Shown here one piece after another: positions 57,002 to 64,000 of a DNA stretch of 64,000 nucleotides (the first letter of the stretch is position 1; every line of letters starts with the position of its first letter). The notes under the pieces are model-generated. The model ran no database searches and was not told the DNA's origin. It saw nothing but the letters and a program-made list of their open reading frames with translations. Source of the stretch: Hyalangium gracile (GTDB lineage: Bacteria; Myxococcota; Myxococcia; Myxococcales; Myxococcaceae); assembly GCF_020103725.1 (NCBI RefSeq), contig NZ_JAHXBG010000001.1, forward strand, positions 806,001 to 870,000, read 5' to 3'. Position numbers and translations under genes: made by a program.

Positions 57002-59605
57002 CTAGTTGATCTTCACCATGGCGCCGGTGATCTCCTGGATGCCGGTGGCCGCGGAGCTGATCTTCGGCCCGGACGAGTCCACGCCCGTGGGAGACACCTT
57101 CACGGTGCTGGCCGCCGAGCAGAGCTTGATCTCCTTGACGCCGACCACCTCCACGGTGCCGTCGCTCTTGAGCTTGAAGCTCGCGGAGCCACACACCAGG
57201 GAGATCTCACTCTGGGCGCGAGCCTCGATCTTCCCGCCATCGAACTTCATCTCGCCCGAGGTGTTGGTGAGGTGGATCTTCTGCCCGCTGGCGTTGACGA
57301 CGGCGCCGCCCCGGTTGAGCACGATGCTGACGTCCCCCTGGTTGGCCTTGACCTCGGAGTCCCCCGTCATCGCGTACTTGCCGGTGATGTGGTCCGTCTT
57401 GTCGCCGTTGACGGTGAGGTCGTCATTGCCGCCGATGGTCTCGTCCCGGCGGCCGGTGACGAGCAGCTTCTCCAGCGTGTTGACGGTGGTGTCGCGGCCG
57501 CCGTGGAGGGTGAGCTTCTCCTGGCCCGTCACCTCCTCGGTGCGCTTTGCCTTGAGGGTGATGGTCTCATCCTTGTCCACCGTCTCGGTGCGCTTGCCGT
57601 GGACTGTGGTCGTCTCGTCCTTGTCCACCGTCTTGGTGCGCTTGCCGTGGACCGTCATGGACTGATCGCCGCCCACCGTCTCCGACTGCGAGCCATCCAC
57701 CGAGTTCGTCTGGTTGGCCTTCACCTGGGTGGAGTGGTTGTTCAGCACCACCTCGTTGAAGTCCTTCTGAGCGTGGAGGAACAGCTCCTCGGAGCCGGTG
57801 GCGTCCTCGAAACGCAGCTCGTTGAAGCCCTCACCGCCGGGAGTGGAGGAGGTGCGGATGGTGCTCTGGGTCTTCTTGTCAGGCAGCGCGTAGGGCGCGG
57901 GGTTCTGGCCGTTGTAGACGCAGCCCACCACCAGCGGCCGGTCGGGGTCTCCCTCGAGGAAGTCGACCAGCACCTCCATGCCGATGCGCGGCAGGAAGAC
58001 GAAGCCCCAGCCCACGCCGGACCAGACCTGGGCCACGCGCAGGAAGCACGAGCTCTTCTCGTCCCTCTGGCCCACGCGGTCCCAGTGGAACTGCACCTTG
58101 ATGCGGCCGTGCTCGTCCGTGAAGATTTCCTCGCCCGCGGGGCCCACCACGGTGGCGGTCTGCAGGCCGGCGACGCGCGAGCGTGGGCGGCGCCGCTCGG
58201 GACGGAAGGGCACATCCATCGGGATGCACTCGAAGGTGTTGCGGTAGCGCTCCGGCTCTTCCTTGCCCTCCTCGTGCGTGTCGCTGGTGAGCTCCTCGGG
58301 CGCGTGGCCGTGGTGCTCGACGCGGGTGAGCAGGTACCACTGATCCAGCGCGGAGTGGCCGTGCCCGGTCAGCTCGAACATGTAGCCGGGGGTGAAGCCG
58401 GAGACGTAGCCCTGGCCGTGCGCGCGCTTGCCCTGCGCGTGGAAGGCCTGCTTGCGCCACTCCTCCTGCTTCTGCTCGTGCTTGTACTTCTTGCCGCCCG
58501 CGTCATAGGGCCCCAGCAGCGGCACCGGGTACTCGTAGGACTCGCGGTCGCGCCCCTGCTCGTCCGAGGCGCGCGCCTTCTTGGTGAGGTCCAACGCGGG
58601 CTGCGTCCAGTCGAAGTCGCGCACCACCACGCTGGTGGTGTGCAGCTGCTGGGTGAACTCGAAGTGCCGCAGGGACTCGTCCTCGGAGGTGGAGGCCTCG
58701 GGGCCCTTCACGGTGATGGGGCTGCCGTTGGCGGCCTCGCAGCTGGAGCACTGCTCGTTCTCCTCCGCCACCACCAACTCCTCCTTCTCGCCGGAGTGAT
58801 CGAAGTAGAAGAACAGGCCCTCCTCCTCCATGAGGCGCAGGAGGAAGTCCAGGTCCGTCTCGCGGTACTGCACGCAGTACTCGCGGGGGAGGAACTCGCG
58901 ATTCAGCTCCAGGCGGAAGGAGCGCTCGAAGGGCTGGAGCCCCTCGGTGAGCACGTCCTCGAGGATTTCCGGGACGGTCTTCTCCTGGAAGATGTACGAG
59001 TCCCGGCGCTGGGAGAGCGCCCACAGGGCGGGCGCCACGTGCACGCGGGCCAGCAGGTGGCCGGCCTTGGTGCCGGAGTGCTCCACGCGGTGGATGATGC
59101 CGCACAGGCGGCGAGCGCTGGACGCGCGGGCAATGAGCACCTCGGCGGAGGAGCCGAGCAGCGCGTCCACATCCGCGCCGAGGTTCTCGTTGGCCAGGTC
59201 CACCGTGCAGGTGTAGAGCTCGGACAGGCCCTCGCGGGAGTGCAGCTCCACCACGCGCCAGGTGCCGCCGGGGTCCGCGCTGGACTCGAAGGTGAAGCGG
59301 ACCTTCTCCATCGGGTCGAGCCCACCGGCGAGCGCCTGCGCCGCGTTCGACAGCGCGTCGAGCGCCCCGGAGGAGCCGAGCGCGCTCTCGGCGATGTCCA
59401 CCACCTGCTGAGCCACCTGCCCGGCGCGCTGCACCTGCTGGGTGGCCTGGCGGACCTCGGGAATCTGCTGCAGGGCGTTCTCGAGCTGGCGCACCTGCTT
59501 CATGGGCACCTTGCCGTCGCGGGCCTCCTGCACGGTCTCCTGGACGGCGCGAGCCACCTCGGTGGCTTGCTGCACCCGGCCCAGGACGTCGTCTGACTCA
59601 GACAC
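57002..59605 (-). CDS. vgrG: VgrG type VI secretion spike protein with coiled-coil N-terminal extension
   Basis: An 867-residue trimeric spike. Residues 1-~98 are an added helical Gln/Val/Ala-rich segment (VQQATEVARAVQETVQEARD), absent from ordinary VgrG. From ~100 come the gp27-like part (KVRFTFESSADPGG, YCVQYRETDLDFLLRLMEEE), the gp5 OB-fold (EEIFTDEHGRIKVQFHWDR, SCFLRVAQVWSGVGWGFVFL), then repeated beta-helix motifs (TVDKDETTTVHGKRTETVDK). The start is GTG at 59605 with AGGAGGAGG at ideal distance; a longer frame to 59653 has no site. First gene of the operon followed by TPR protein (40-base gap), Rhs toxin and immunity candidate. No other type VI structural genes lie in the window. Confidence 0.93.
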   Translation of the reverse strand: MSESDDVLGRVQQATEVARAVQETVQEARDGKVPMKQVRQLENALQQIPEVRQATQQVQRAGQVAQQVVDIAESALGSSGALDALSNAAQALAGGLDPMEKVRFTFESSADPGGTWRVVELHSREGLSELYTCTVDLANENLGADVDALLGSSAEVLIARASSARRLCGIIHRVEHSGTKAGHLLARVHVAPALWALSQRRDSYIFQEKTVPEILEDVLTEGLQPFERSFRLELNREFLPREYCVQYRETDLDFLLRLMEEEGLFFYFDHSGEKEELVVAEENEQCSSCEAANGSPITVKGPEASTSEDESLRHFEFTQQLHTTSVVVRDFDWTQPALDLTKKARASDEQGRDRESYEYPVPLLGPYDAGGKKYKHEQKQEEWRKQAFHAQGKRAHGQGYVSGFTPGYMFELTGHGHSALDQWYLLTRVEHHGHAPEELTSDTHEEGKEEPERYRNTFECIPMDVPFRPERRRPRSRVAGLQTATVVGPAGEEIFTDEHGRIKVQFHWDRVGQRDEKSSCFLRVAQVWSGVGWGFVFLPRIGMEVLVDFLEGDPDRPLVVGCVYNGQNPAPYALPDKKTQSTIRTSSTPGGEGFNELRFEDATGSEELFLHAQKDFNEVVLNNHSTQVKANQTNSVDGSQSETVGGDQSMTVHGKRTKTVDKDETTTVHGKRTETVDKDETITLKAKRTEEVTGQEKLTLHGGRDTTVNTLEKLLVTGRRDETIGGNDDLTVNGDKTDHITGKYAMTGDSEVKANQGDVSIVLNRGGAVVNASGQKIHLTNTSGEMKFDGGKIEARAQSEISLVCGSASFKLKSDGTVEVVGVKEIKLCSAASTVKVSPTGVDSSGPKISSAATGIQEITGAMVKIN

Positions 59606-59732
59606 GCGGCCTCCTCCTGGAGACTTCAAGAACTGACAGTGAACCACCGTCATACCGCGTCGCTCCGACGCGCAGAAGGAGGGGGAAGGTGGCCCGGGCC
59701 CGTGCGCCCGCCGCGGAGTGCTCCAAGCGTGA

Positions 59733-59753
59733 GTGCTACCCGGCAGGTAGCAC
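59733..59753. promoter_or_regulatory. Perfect inverted repeat GTGCTACC-N5-GGTAGCAC
   Basis: GTGCTACC (59733-59740), spacer CGGCA, GGTAGCAC (59746-59753). An 8-bp perfect dyad in the vgrG-proximal half of the gap (about 130 bp from the vgrG start). It could be an operator or, if transcribed, a stem-loop in a 5' leader. Confidence 0.5.
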
Positions 59754-59845
59754 GGGACGGACTCCGCGCGTGGATCACTCCTGCATACCTGGGCGACGCT
59801 GTGGGCCGGCGGGCATCCCGGAGCAGGTAGTGCCTGGGGTACCTG

Positions 59846-59859
59846 TGTAACGCGTTACA
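59846..59859. promoter_or_regulatory. Perfect 14-bp palindrome, candidate repressor operator
   Basis: TGTAACGCGTTACA is a perfect gap-free palindrome, the form typical of TetR-family operators. It is about 135 bp before the first membrane-protein gene and 240 bp before vgrG. No TetR gene is in the window, so the binding protein is unknown. Confidence 0.45.
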
Positions 59860-59993
59860 TACCTCTGCCTCGCGTCACTCATCCGAGCCCGTGCCCTCGG
59901 GCTCACTTCACAGGCGCCGCCCGTGAGCTGCTCGGGGCACGGTGCTTGCTCCTCCCGCGACCGGCGCGCTGACGCGCCATCGAAGGAGGCCCC

Positions 59994-60611
59994 ATGGGCT
60001 CTGCATCCCTGGGTGTGGCGGTGGACCGTCCGCACCTGATCGACACACTCCTGCGGCTGCTGGACAGGCCCGCGCGCTCGGCGCTGGACCTGGCGCGGCG
60101 GCCGCTCTCCGCCACCCTCGCTCCGGCGATGGTCGGCATCTTCCTGGTGGCGGCGGCCTCCGCGCTGGCCGGCTGCATCTCGCTGTCGGGCTTCCGGCTC
60201 GTGCCTCGGCTGGACGTGCTGCGCGCCGTCTTCGAGGCCCTGCTCGTCGTCGTCCCGGGCACCACCGTGTTCGCCGTCTACCTGCGGCTGCGCATCCCTC
60301 CGCGCGCCTTCCTGGCCGCCACGGCGCTCGGGCTCCTGGCCGCCGGAGTGGTGGCCACCTGCGTGCTGCCGCTCATGGGCTTCATCGCCGTGGTGGCCGT
60401 GAAGTCGCGCACGGACCTGCCCATCCCGCTGCTCTTCGTGCCGGGGCTCGCGCTGGCCACCGTGGCGGCGCTGCCGGCCCGGGTCATCGTCTCGCTGGAC
60501 GGCTCACGGGCGGCGCGCTGGCTGTCGCGCGCCTTCCTCTTCTTCCTCGGCGCCGTCTTCGTCCTGCGCATCAACGCCGCGCTCCTCCACATCCACACCT
60601 GGCTCTGGTGA
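59994..60611 (+). CDS. Integral membrane protein of unknown function
   Basis: A 205-residue protein with about four to five transmembrane helices (LAPAMVGIFLVAAASALAGC, DVLRAVFEALLVVVPGTTVF, AFLAATALGLLAAGVVATCV, LFVPGLALATVAALPARVIV and AFLFFLGAVFVLRINAALLH). No transporter or enzyme signature recognised. First of three closely packed plus-strand genes (spacing 5 and 10 bases). The first two resemble each other in helix layout and conserved Asp/Arg near the start (DRP or DPAR), so they may be distant paralogs. Confidence 0.75.
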   Translation: MGSASLGVAVDRPHLIDTLLRLLDRPARSALDLARRPLSATLAPAMVGIFLVAAASALAGCISLSGFRLVPRLDVLRAVFEALLVVVPGTTVFAVYLRLRIPPRAFLAATALGLLAAGVVATCVLPLMGFIAVVAVKSRTDLPIPLLFVPGLALATVAALPARVIVSLDGSRAARWLSRAFLFFLGAVFVLRINAALLHIHTWLW

Positions 60612-60616
60612 CTCCC

Positions 60617-61330
60617 ATGCAGGCTCTCTCGGAACCGCTCTCACCGTTCGTCCCCTGGTCCTCGCAGGACCGCACGCCGCTGCAGGAGGCGGAAGTCCCC
60701 GCTCCCGCCGCGGGCAGCCAGCCCCTCCTGGTGGATCTGCTGAGGGACCCTTCCGCCATCACCGCGCGGCTGCTGGACCCCGCGCGGCTCCAGGGCCTGG
60801 TGCTCGGCTCGGCGGGCATCATCGCCGGGTGCACCAGCTTCTTCGCCGCGGCGGCCAGCATCGCGCGGGGCAAGGAGGCGTGGTGGGGCTCCGCGGCGCT
60901 GACGTCGCTCAACGTGCTGATGTCGCTCGCGGCGTCCCTGGGCCCCATCTACGCCACGGGCATCCTGCTGGCGGCCCGGGTGCCGCTGGCGCGGCTGGTG
61001 GCGGCGATGCTGGCGGCGACGGCGACGGGCTCGCTGCTGCTGGCGGGGCTCGCCTCTCCGCTCTACCTGCTGACGCGGCTCAACCCCGAGTGGGCCGGGC
61101 CGCTGATGCTCACCTCCTCGTTCCTGCTGGCGGGGGCGGCGGCGGGCGCGCGCATCCACCGGCTGCTGAGCCACATGGCCGAGACGGTGACGTGCCAGGC
61201 GCTGGGAGAGGCCACCGCGAAGCTCAGCGCCGAGGACGCCTTCCGCGTGGGCATCCTCGCGCGCATCTCGTGGATGGTGCTGGCCTTCACCCTGGCCCTG
61301 GGCTTCTGGGCCTTCAACGCGCTGGGCTGA
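60617..61330 (+). CDS. Integral membrane protein of unknown function
   Basis: A 237-residue protein with about five membrane helices (LVLGSAGIIAGCTSFFAAAA, SLNVLMSLAASLGPIYATGI, LVAAMLAATATGSLLLAGLA, GPLMLTSSFLLAGAAAGARI, ISWMVLAFTLALGFWAFNAL). Start ATG at 60617 is five bases after the previous stop; an open frame upstream to 59942 is a shadow in the preceding gene. It overlaps no known family I recognise. Its layout suggests a pair with the preceding gene and it is co-transcribed with the next. Confidence 0.75.
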   Translation: MQALSEPLSPFVPWSSQDRTPLQEAEVPAPAAGSQPLLVDLLRDPSAITARLLDPARLQGLVLGSAGIIAGCTSFFAAAASIARGKEAWWGSAALTSLNVLMSLAASLGPIYATGILLAARVPLARLVAAMLAATATGSLLLAGLASPLYLLTRLNPEWAGPLMLTSSFLLAGAAAGARIHRLLSHMAETVTCQALGEATAKLSAEDAFRVGILARISWMVLAFTLALGFWAFNALG

Positions 61331-61340
61331 GGAGGAAGCC

Positions 61341-61982
61341 ATGACGGCGCTCTGGATCCTCGAGGCATATGTCGTCCTGGGAGTCGTATCGGCCGTGGTC
61401 GTCCTGGTGCGCGGGGCGGGAGGCACCTTCGGCTCGCGCGTGGGCCAGGCGCTGGGGGGGCTCGTCCTCTGGCCCTTCGTCCTGCCGCTGATGCTGGCAC
61501 CCGGGACGGCGCCCGGGAGCGAGCGGAAGGAGGGCCGCAGCGAGCGGGCCCGGCGGCTGGATGAGGTGGCCGGCCGGCTGGAGGAGTGCTGGCGCCAGGC
61601 GGCGGTGGAGCGCGCGTGGGCGAACGAGCAGGGCCGCGAGCACCAGCTCATGGACCGCTTCATCGCGCGGCTCCGGGCGCAGCAGCGGCGGCTGGAGGAG
61701 ATGGAGGCCGCCCTGCTCGCCGCGCCCGCGAGCGTGAAGGAGCGGCTGGCGCGGCTGCACGAGCACGCGGTCGCCGAGCTGGACCACAGCATGGGGCTGG
61801 TGGAGGACCTGGCCGCCCAGCTCACGCTGCTGCGCTTCTCGGACCTGGGCAACCCGGCCGCCGCGCGCGTGGAGCGCGGGCACATCGAGGAGCTGCTCCT
61901 GCGCATCGAGGCGCTGGCGGAGGCCTCGCAGCCCACGGCCGGCGACGGGCTCCCGGCGACAGGGACGGTGGCGCGCGCGTGA
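61341..61982 (+). CDS. Membrane-anchored coiled-coil protein
   Basis: A 213-residue protein with two N-terminal hydrophobic segments (EAYVVLGVVSAVVVLVRG and GGLVLWPFVLPLMLAPG) and then a long charged helical region (about 60-175: ARRLDEVAGRLEECWRQAAV, QQRRLEEMEAALLAAPASVK) that predicts coiled coil in the cytoplasm. Third gene of the membrane-protein operon. No enzyme motif. A scaffold role for the two upstream membrane proteins is plausible but inferred. Confidence 0.75.
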   Translation: MTALWILEAYVVLGVVSAVVVLVRGAGGTFGSRVGQALGGLVLWPFVLPLMLAPGTAPGSERKEGRSERARRLDEVAGRLEECWRQAAVERAWANEQGREHQLMDRFIARLRAQQRRLEEMEAALLAAPASVKERLARLHEHAVAELDHSMGLVEDLAAQLTLLRFSDLGNPAAARVERGHIEELLLRIEALAEASQPTAGDGLPATGTVARA

Positions 61983-62211
61983 GCGCCGGGTGAGTCCCCA
62001 CGGACCTGCGAGGAGCGATACCGAAGGGTTTTCGGCTCCATCAGCGGGATGCGCAAACCCTGCGGCTTCGACACGTCGGCTCGGTTCTGGGACGCCGTGA
62101 CTCGGCATGTCGAAAGCGTGGGGCGCACGGCCACCCCCCTCGCGGATCGCGCTGGCCCTCGGGTTGCACCAGGGCTCTCCAGTCACAGTGCGCAGAGCAG
62201 GGGAGAAGTCC

Positions 62212-62655
62212 ATGGCAACAATGACTTTCAGGGAAGCGATGGCGGGGTTCTCGGACATCCTCTACGCGCGAGCGATGGAGAACATGGCGGACAGGCGCAA
62301 CCACCTGCTCAGCGCTCCAGGGGCTCGAGCCAACGCCCACTCCACCATGATGTTCGACGTGGTGCTGGAGAAGGGCGGCATGGCGAGTGTCTCGGTAAGC
62401 CGGTATTGCGCGGGCTTCACGCTGCGCTGCTCGGCGTGGGTGACTTCGCAGAATGCAACGCCCGTGGTGTCCGGCCACATCTTCTCCAGCGATGGTGGCG
62501 GCACCGAGTTCGCCAACGTCCCCATGGAGCAGCGCGTCCAGTTCGAGCTCAAGACGGGCTTCTGGCGCAGCACGACGTTCACCATCCACCTGCGCACGAC
62601 GCCGGCCCTGCCCGAGGGCTCCGTGCTCAAGGTGTTCATGGATATCGACTACTAG
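62212..62655 (+). CDS. Hypothetical protein
   Basis: A 147-residue soluble protein. A helical start (TFREAMAGFSDILYARAMEN) leads into a beta-rich body (STMMFDVVLEKGGMASVSVS, FANVPMEQRVQFELKTGFWR, TTFTIHLRTTP) that could be a jelly-roll or Ig-like fold. No signal peptide or known family. ATG at 62212 has a GGGGAGAA site upstream; earlier in-frame ATG at 62107 has none. Convergent with hipA (stop to stop five bases). The 229-base gap before it shows nothing. Confidence 0.65.
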   Translation: MATMTFREAMAGFSDILYARAMENMADRRNHLLSAPGARANAHSTMMFDVVLEKGGMASVSVSRYCAGFTLRCSAWVTSQNATPVVSGHIFSSDGGGTEFANVPMEQRVQFELKTGFWRSTTFTIHLRTTPALPEGSVLKVFMDIDY

Positions 62656-62660
62656 GGGCG

Positions 62661-63914
62661 CTAGTCTCGGGGTGCGGCGCTGTACTCGAAGCCTTCGTAG
62701 CCGAACGCTCGTTCGATGGCTTTGAGGTCGGCCTCCGTGCCTCCGCACGCCTTCACGCAGTCACGCCAGCGGGCGGAGACGGTGGCCTTCATCGTGTCGA
62801 TGAGGTGGGTGGCTTCCTCCTTGGACAGGCGGAACCGGCCGCATTCGCTCAAGAGGTTGTGGCGGTTGGCTCGGCGGTACTTCACGCTCCCCACTTCCAT
62901 GGCCAGGTCTCGCTCGGTGCTGGCCTGGGGCATCGGTGTGAGGTCATAGGCGGGCGAGAGACTCCAGTCCGCGCCTGCCGCGATGAGCGCATGGTTGCGA
63001 GGATGGTCATCCGTGTTCGAGATGAGCGCGTTGAACACCATGCGTGAGAACAGCTCCCGCAGGTCCGCATCCGGATTGCCGACCCAGCGCTTCAGCTCGT
63101 CCGCCAGGAGAACGTACGACCATCTGGAGCGCTCCTGCGCATTCTCGTCCGCACGGAGGACCGTCAGCGCGCTGACCATGCGGTGCCGCAGGTAGCCTCC
63201 CTCGACGCGTTGCCGGTCGAATCGGCGTACCAGGAGAACGTGCCGGCCCGCGACGGAGGTGACCTTGCCGAAGGCCGCTCGAAGTCCGCACTCGCTGGCG
63301 AGCCTCAACATGCCACCTTCGACCGCCGCGTTGTTCCAGCGGTCATTGCGAGCCGGGAACTTGGCGACCCACAAACCTTCGTCATCCTCGACGACATTCT
63401 TGGGTCGGGCACCGCCCATGGAGCTGCCTGGATGCACCAGCTCGTCGACCTGGACCTCCGAGGGGGCGATGCCCAGCTCGATTCGCTCGGCTTCCTCGAG
63501 CAGGAGGTTCAGCCGGAGCACCTTGTTGAATTGATGAATGGGAGCGGGCGGCGTGGGGCTCGTGCCAAAGGACAGCGCACCCGCACGGTCCTCGGGTGAG
63601 TGGAGGAGGAAGTCGATCTCGCTCAGGTCCGTACGTCCCAGCTGGCGTTGGATGACCGTGCGGCCCCATGCGTCGGGTGAGGAGTCTCGCAGGGCGCCGA
63701 AGATGCCACCGAGCCTGGCCGTCTCGAAGGTGCCTGAACGCAAGGCGAGTTCGAACTTCTCCAGCTCGACCGCACGCGGATTGTTCAGGTAGCTCTTTCC
63801 GTAGACGAAGCGCCCGATGTCACCCTGCTGAAGGAAGCGCCCACAGGTGACGACTTCCATGGAGTCTGGAAGCTGGATGTACACGTAGCAACTGGGAGCA
63901 TCAGAAGTCGGCAT
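62661..63914 (-). CDS. hipA: HipA-family Ser/Thr kinase toxin
   Basis: A 417-residue protein of the HipA type II toxin family, which phosphorylates glutamyl-tRNA synthetase in E. coli and halts growth. HipA N1-like domain occupies the start; the nucleotide loop is HPGSSMGGARPK (about 161-172), the ATP-binding Lys lies in LWVAKFP, catalytic Asp in ISNTDDHPRNHALI (~299-312), and the metal Asp in LSPAYDLTP (~319-327). All are intact, so activity is likely. ATG at 63914 has GGGAGG five bases upstream; the frame also has an earlier ATG at 63980. A partner antitoxin gene probably lies upstream, mostly outside the window. Confidence 0.92.
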   Translation of the reverse strand: MPTSDAPSCYVYIQLPDSMEVVTCGRFLQQGDIGRFVYGKSYLNNPRAVELEKFELALRSGTFETARLGGIFGALRDSSPDAWGRTVIQRQLGRTDLSEIDFLLHSPEDRAGALSFGTSPTPPAPIHQFNKVLRLNLLLEEAERIELGIAPSEVQVDELVHPGSSMGGARPKNVVEDDEGLWVAKFPARNDRWNNAAVEGGMLRLASECGLRAAFGKVTSVAGRHVLLVRRFDRQRVEGGYLRHRMVSALTVLRADENAQERSRWSYVLLADELKRWVGNPDADLRELFSRMVFNALISNTDDHPRNHALIAAGADWSLSPAYDLTPMPQASTERDLAMEVGSVKYRRANRHNLLSECGRFRLSKEEATHLIDTMKATVSARWRDCVKACGGTEADLKAIERAFGYEGFEYSAAPRD

Positions 63915-64000
63915 CGAGGCCTCCCGTGGAGTGCACCCGCTTCGGCTGGCGGGCGGACTCGAGCGTTTTTCCCTCCTCATCCCGATCGGGAGAGCCGAGG
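63901..64000 (-). CDS. Possible 3' end of a hipB-like antitoxin (partial)
   Basis: A minus-strand frame is open from the window edge to a TGA at 63901-63903, overlapping the start of hipA by 14 bases. It reads LGSPDRDEEGKTLESARQPK and onwards, a polar tail as found at antitoxin C-termini. HipA is normally preceded by, and translationally coupled to, HipB. Only 33 codons are visible, without helix-turn-helix, so this is a guess based on position. Confidence 0.3.
   Translation of the reverse strand, partial: LGSPDRDEEGKTLESARQPKRVHSTGGLDADF

Larger units (their letters stand above)
59606..59993. other. Divergent intergenic region with two perfect palindromes
   Basis: This 388-base gap separates vgrG from three plus-strand membrane-protein genes. 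No gene is visible. It contains two inverted repeats (59733-59753 and 59846-59859), listed separately, and should hold both promoters. Confidence 0.6.

Noticed and set aside
62049-62211. A small gene before the hypothetical protein at 62212
   Set aside because: The open frame starting at 62049 lacks a ribosome site and overlaps the supported downstream gene in another frame.

Overview
The window is a high-GC chromosomal segment that most likely comes from a myxobacterium, probably suborder Cystobacterineae. This is inferred from a GlyCys-type C-terminal sorting signal of the MYXO-CTERM kind, many large lipoproteins built from adhesion-type domains, a Pkn-type Ser/Thr kinase, NtrC-type and hybrid two-component systems, WD40 proteins, and a VgrG-Rhs type VI secretion effector module. 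No rRNA, tRNA, CRISPR array, insertion sequence or phage was recognised.

Layout. 1-5.4 kb: 3' part of a giant surface protein of tandem cadherin/Ig-like repeats, joined in frame to an OmpA-type outer-membrane protein. 5.7-8.0 kb: LysR regulator divergent from a flavin monooxygenase. 8.1-15.7 kb: two paralogous membrane-anchored Cys-rich proteins flanking a response regulator/hybrid kinase pair and a large lipoprotein. 15.8-17.4 kb: a type III secretion inner-rod-like protein divergent from an LpxR-type lipid A deacylase. 17.4-20.6 kb: a four-domain RNA end-processing protein (MJ1316, EEP phosphoesterase, 2H phosphoesterase, nucleotidyltransferase). 21-32 kb: two giant lipoproteins, a WD40 protein and a small protein. 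32-35.5 kb: two exported proteins and a Ser/Thr kinase. 35.6-41 kb: CBM21-like protein, Bpt aminoacyl transferase, a GGCT-like protein, an NucA-type nuclease, a DMT exporter and an NAD(P)-binding protein. 41-46.9 kb: a lipoprotein plus a nucleoside phosphorylase-NACHT-pentapeptide-WD40 STAND protein. 46.9-50.9 kb: an exported protein and an NtrB/NtrC-like pair. 50.9-59.6 kb: the type VI effector operon (VgrG, TPR protein, PAAR-Rhs toxin, immunity candidate). 60-64 kb: three membrane proteins, a small unknown and a HipA kinase.

Conflict biology. The Rhs toxin tip carries the four catalytic-site residues of ADP-ribosyl cyclase/CD38 (W, E, W, E in order and in matching local motifs), so it is predicted to consume NAD+. 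The STAND protein couples a nucleoside-cleaving domain to a NACHT ATPase and two WD40 propellers, the layout of abortive-infection sensors. The RNA-repair fusion at 17.4 kb may answer RNA damage. HipA may add a toxin-antitoxin unit.

Other structure. Three copies of a palindromic intergenic element (core ACTGGT...ACCAGT) lie at 24.2, 37.7 and 47.8 kb. Two perfect palindromes sit between vgrG and the divergent membrane-protein operon.
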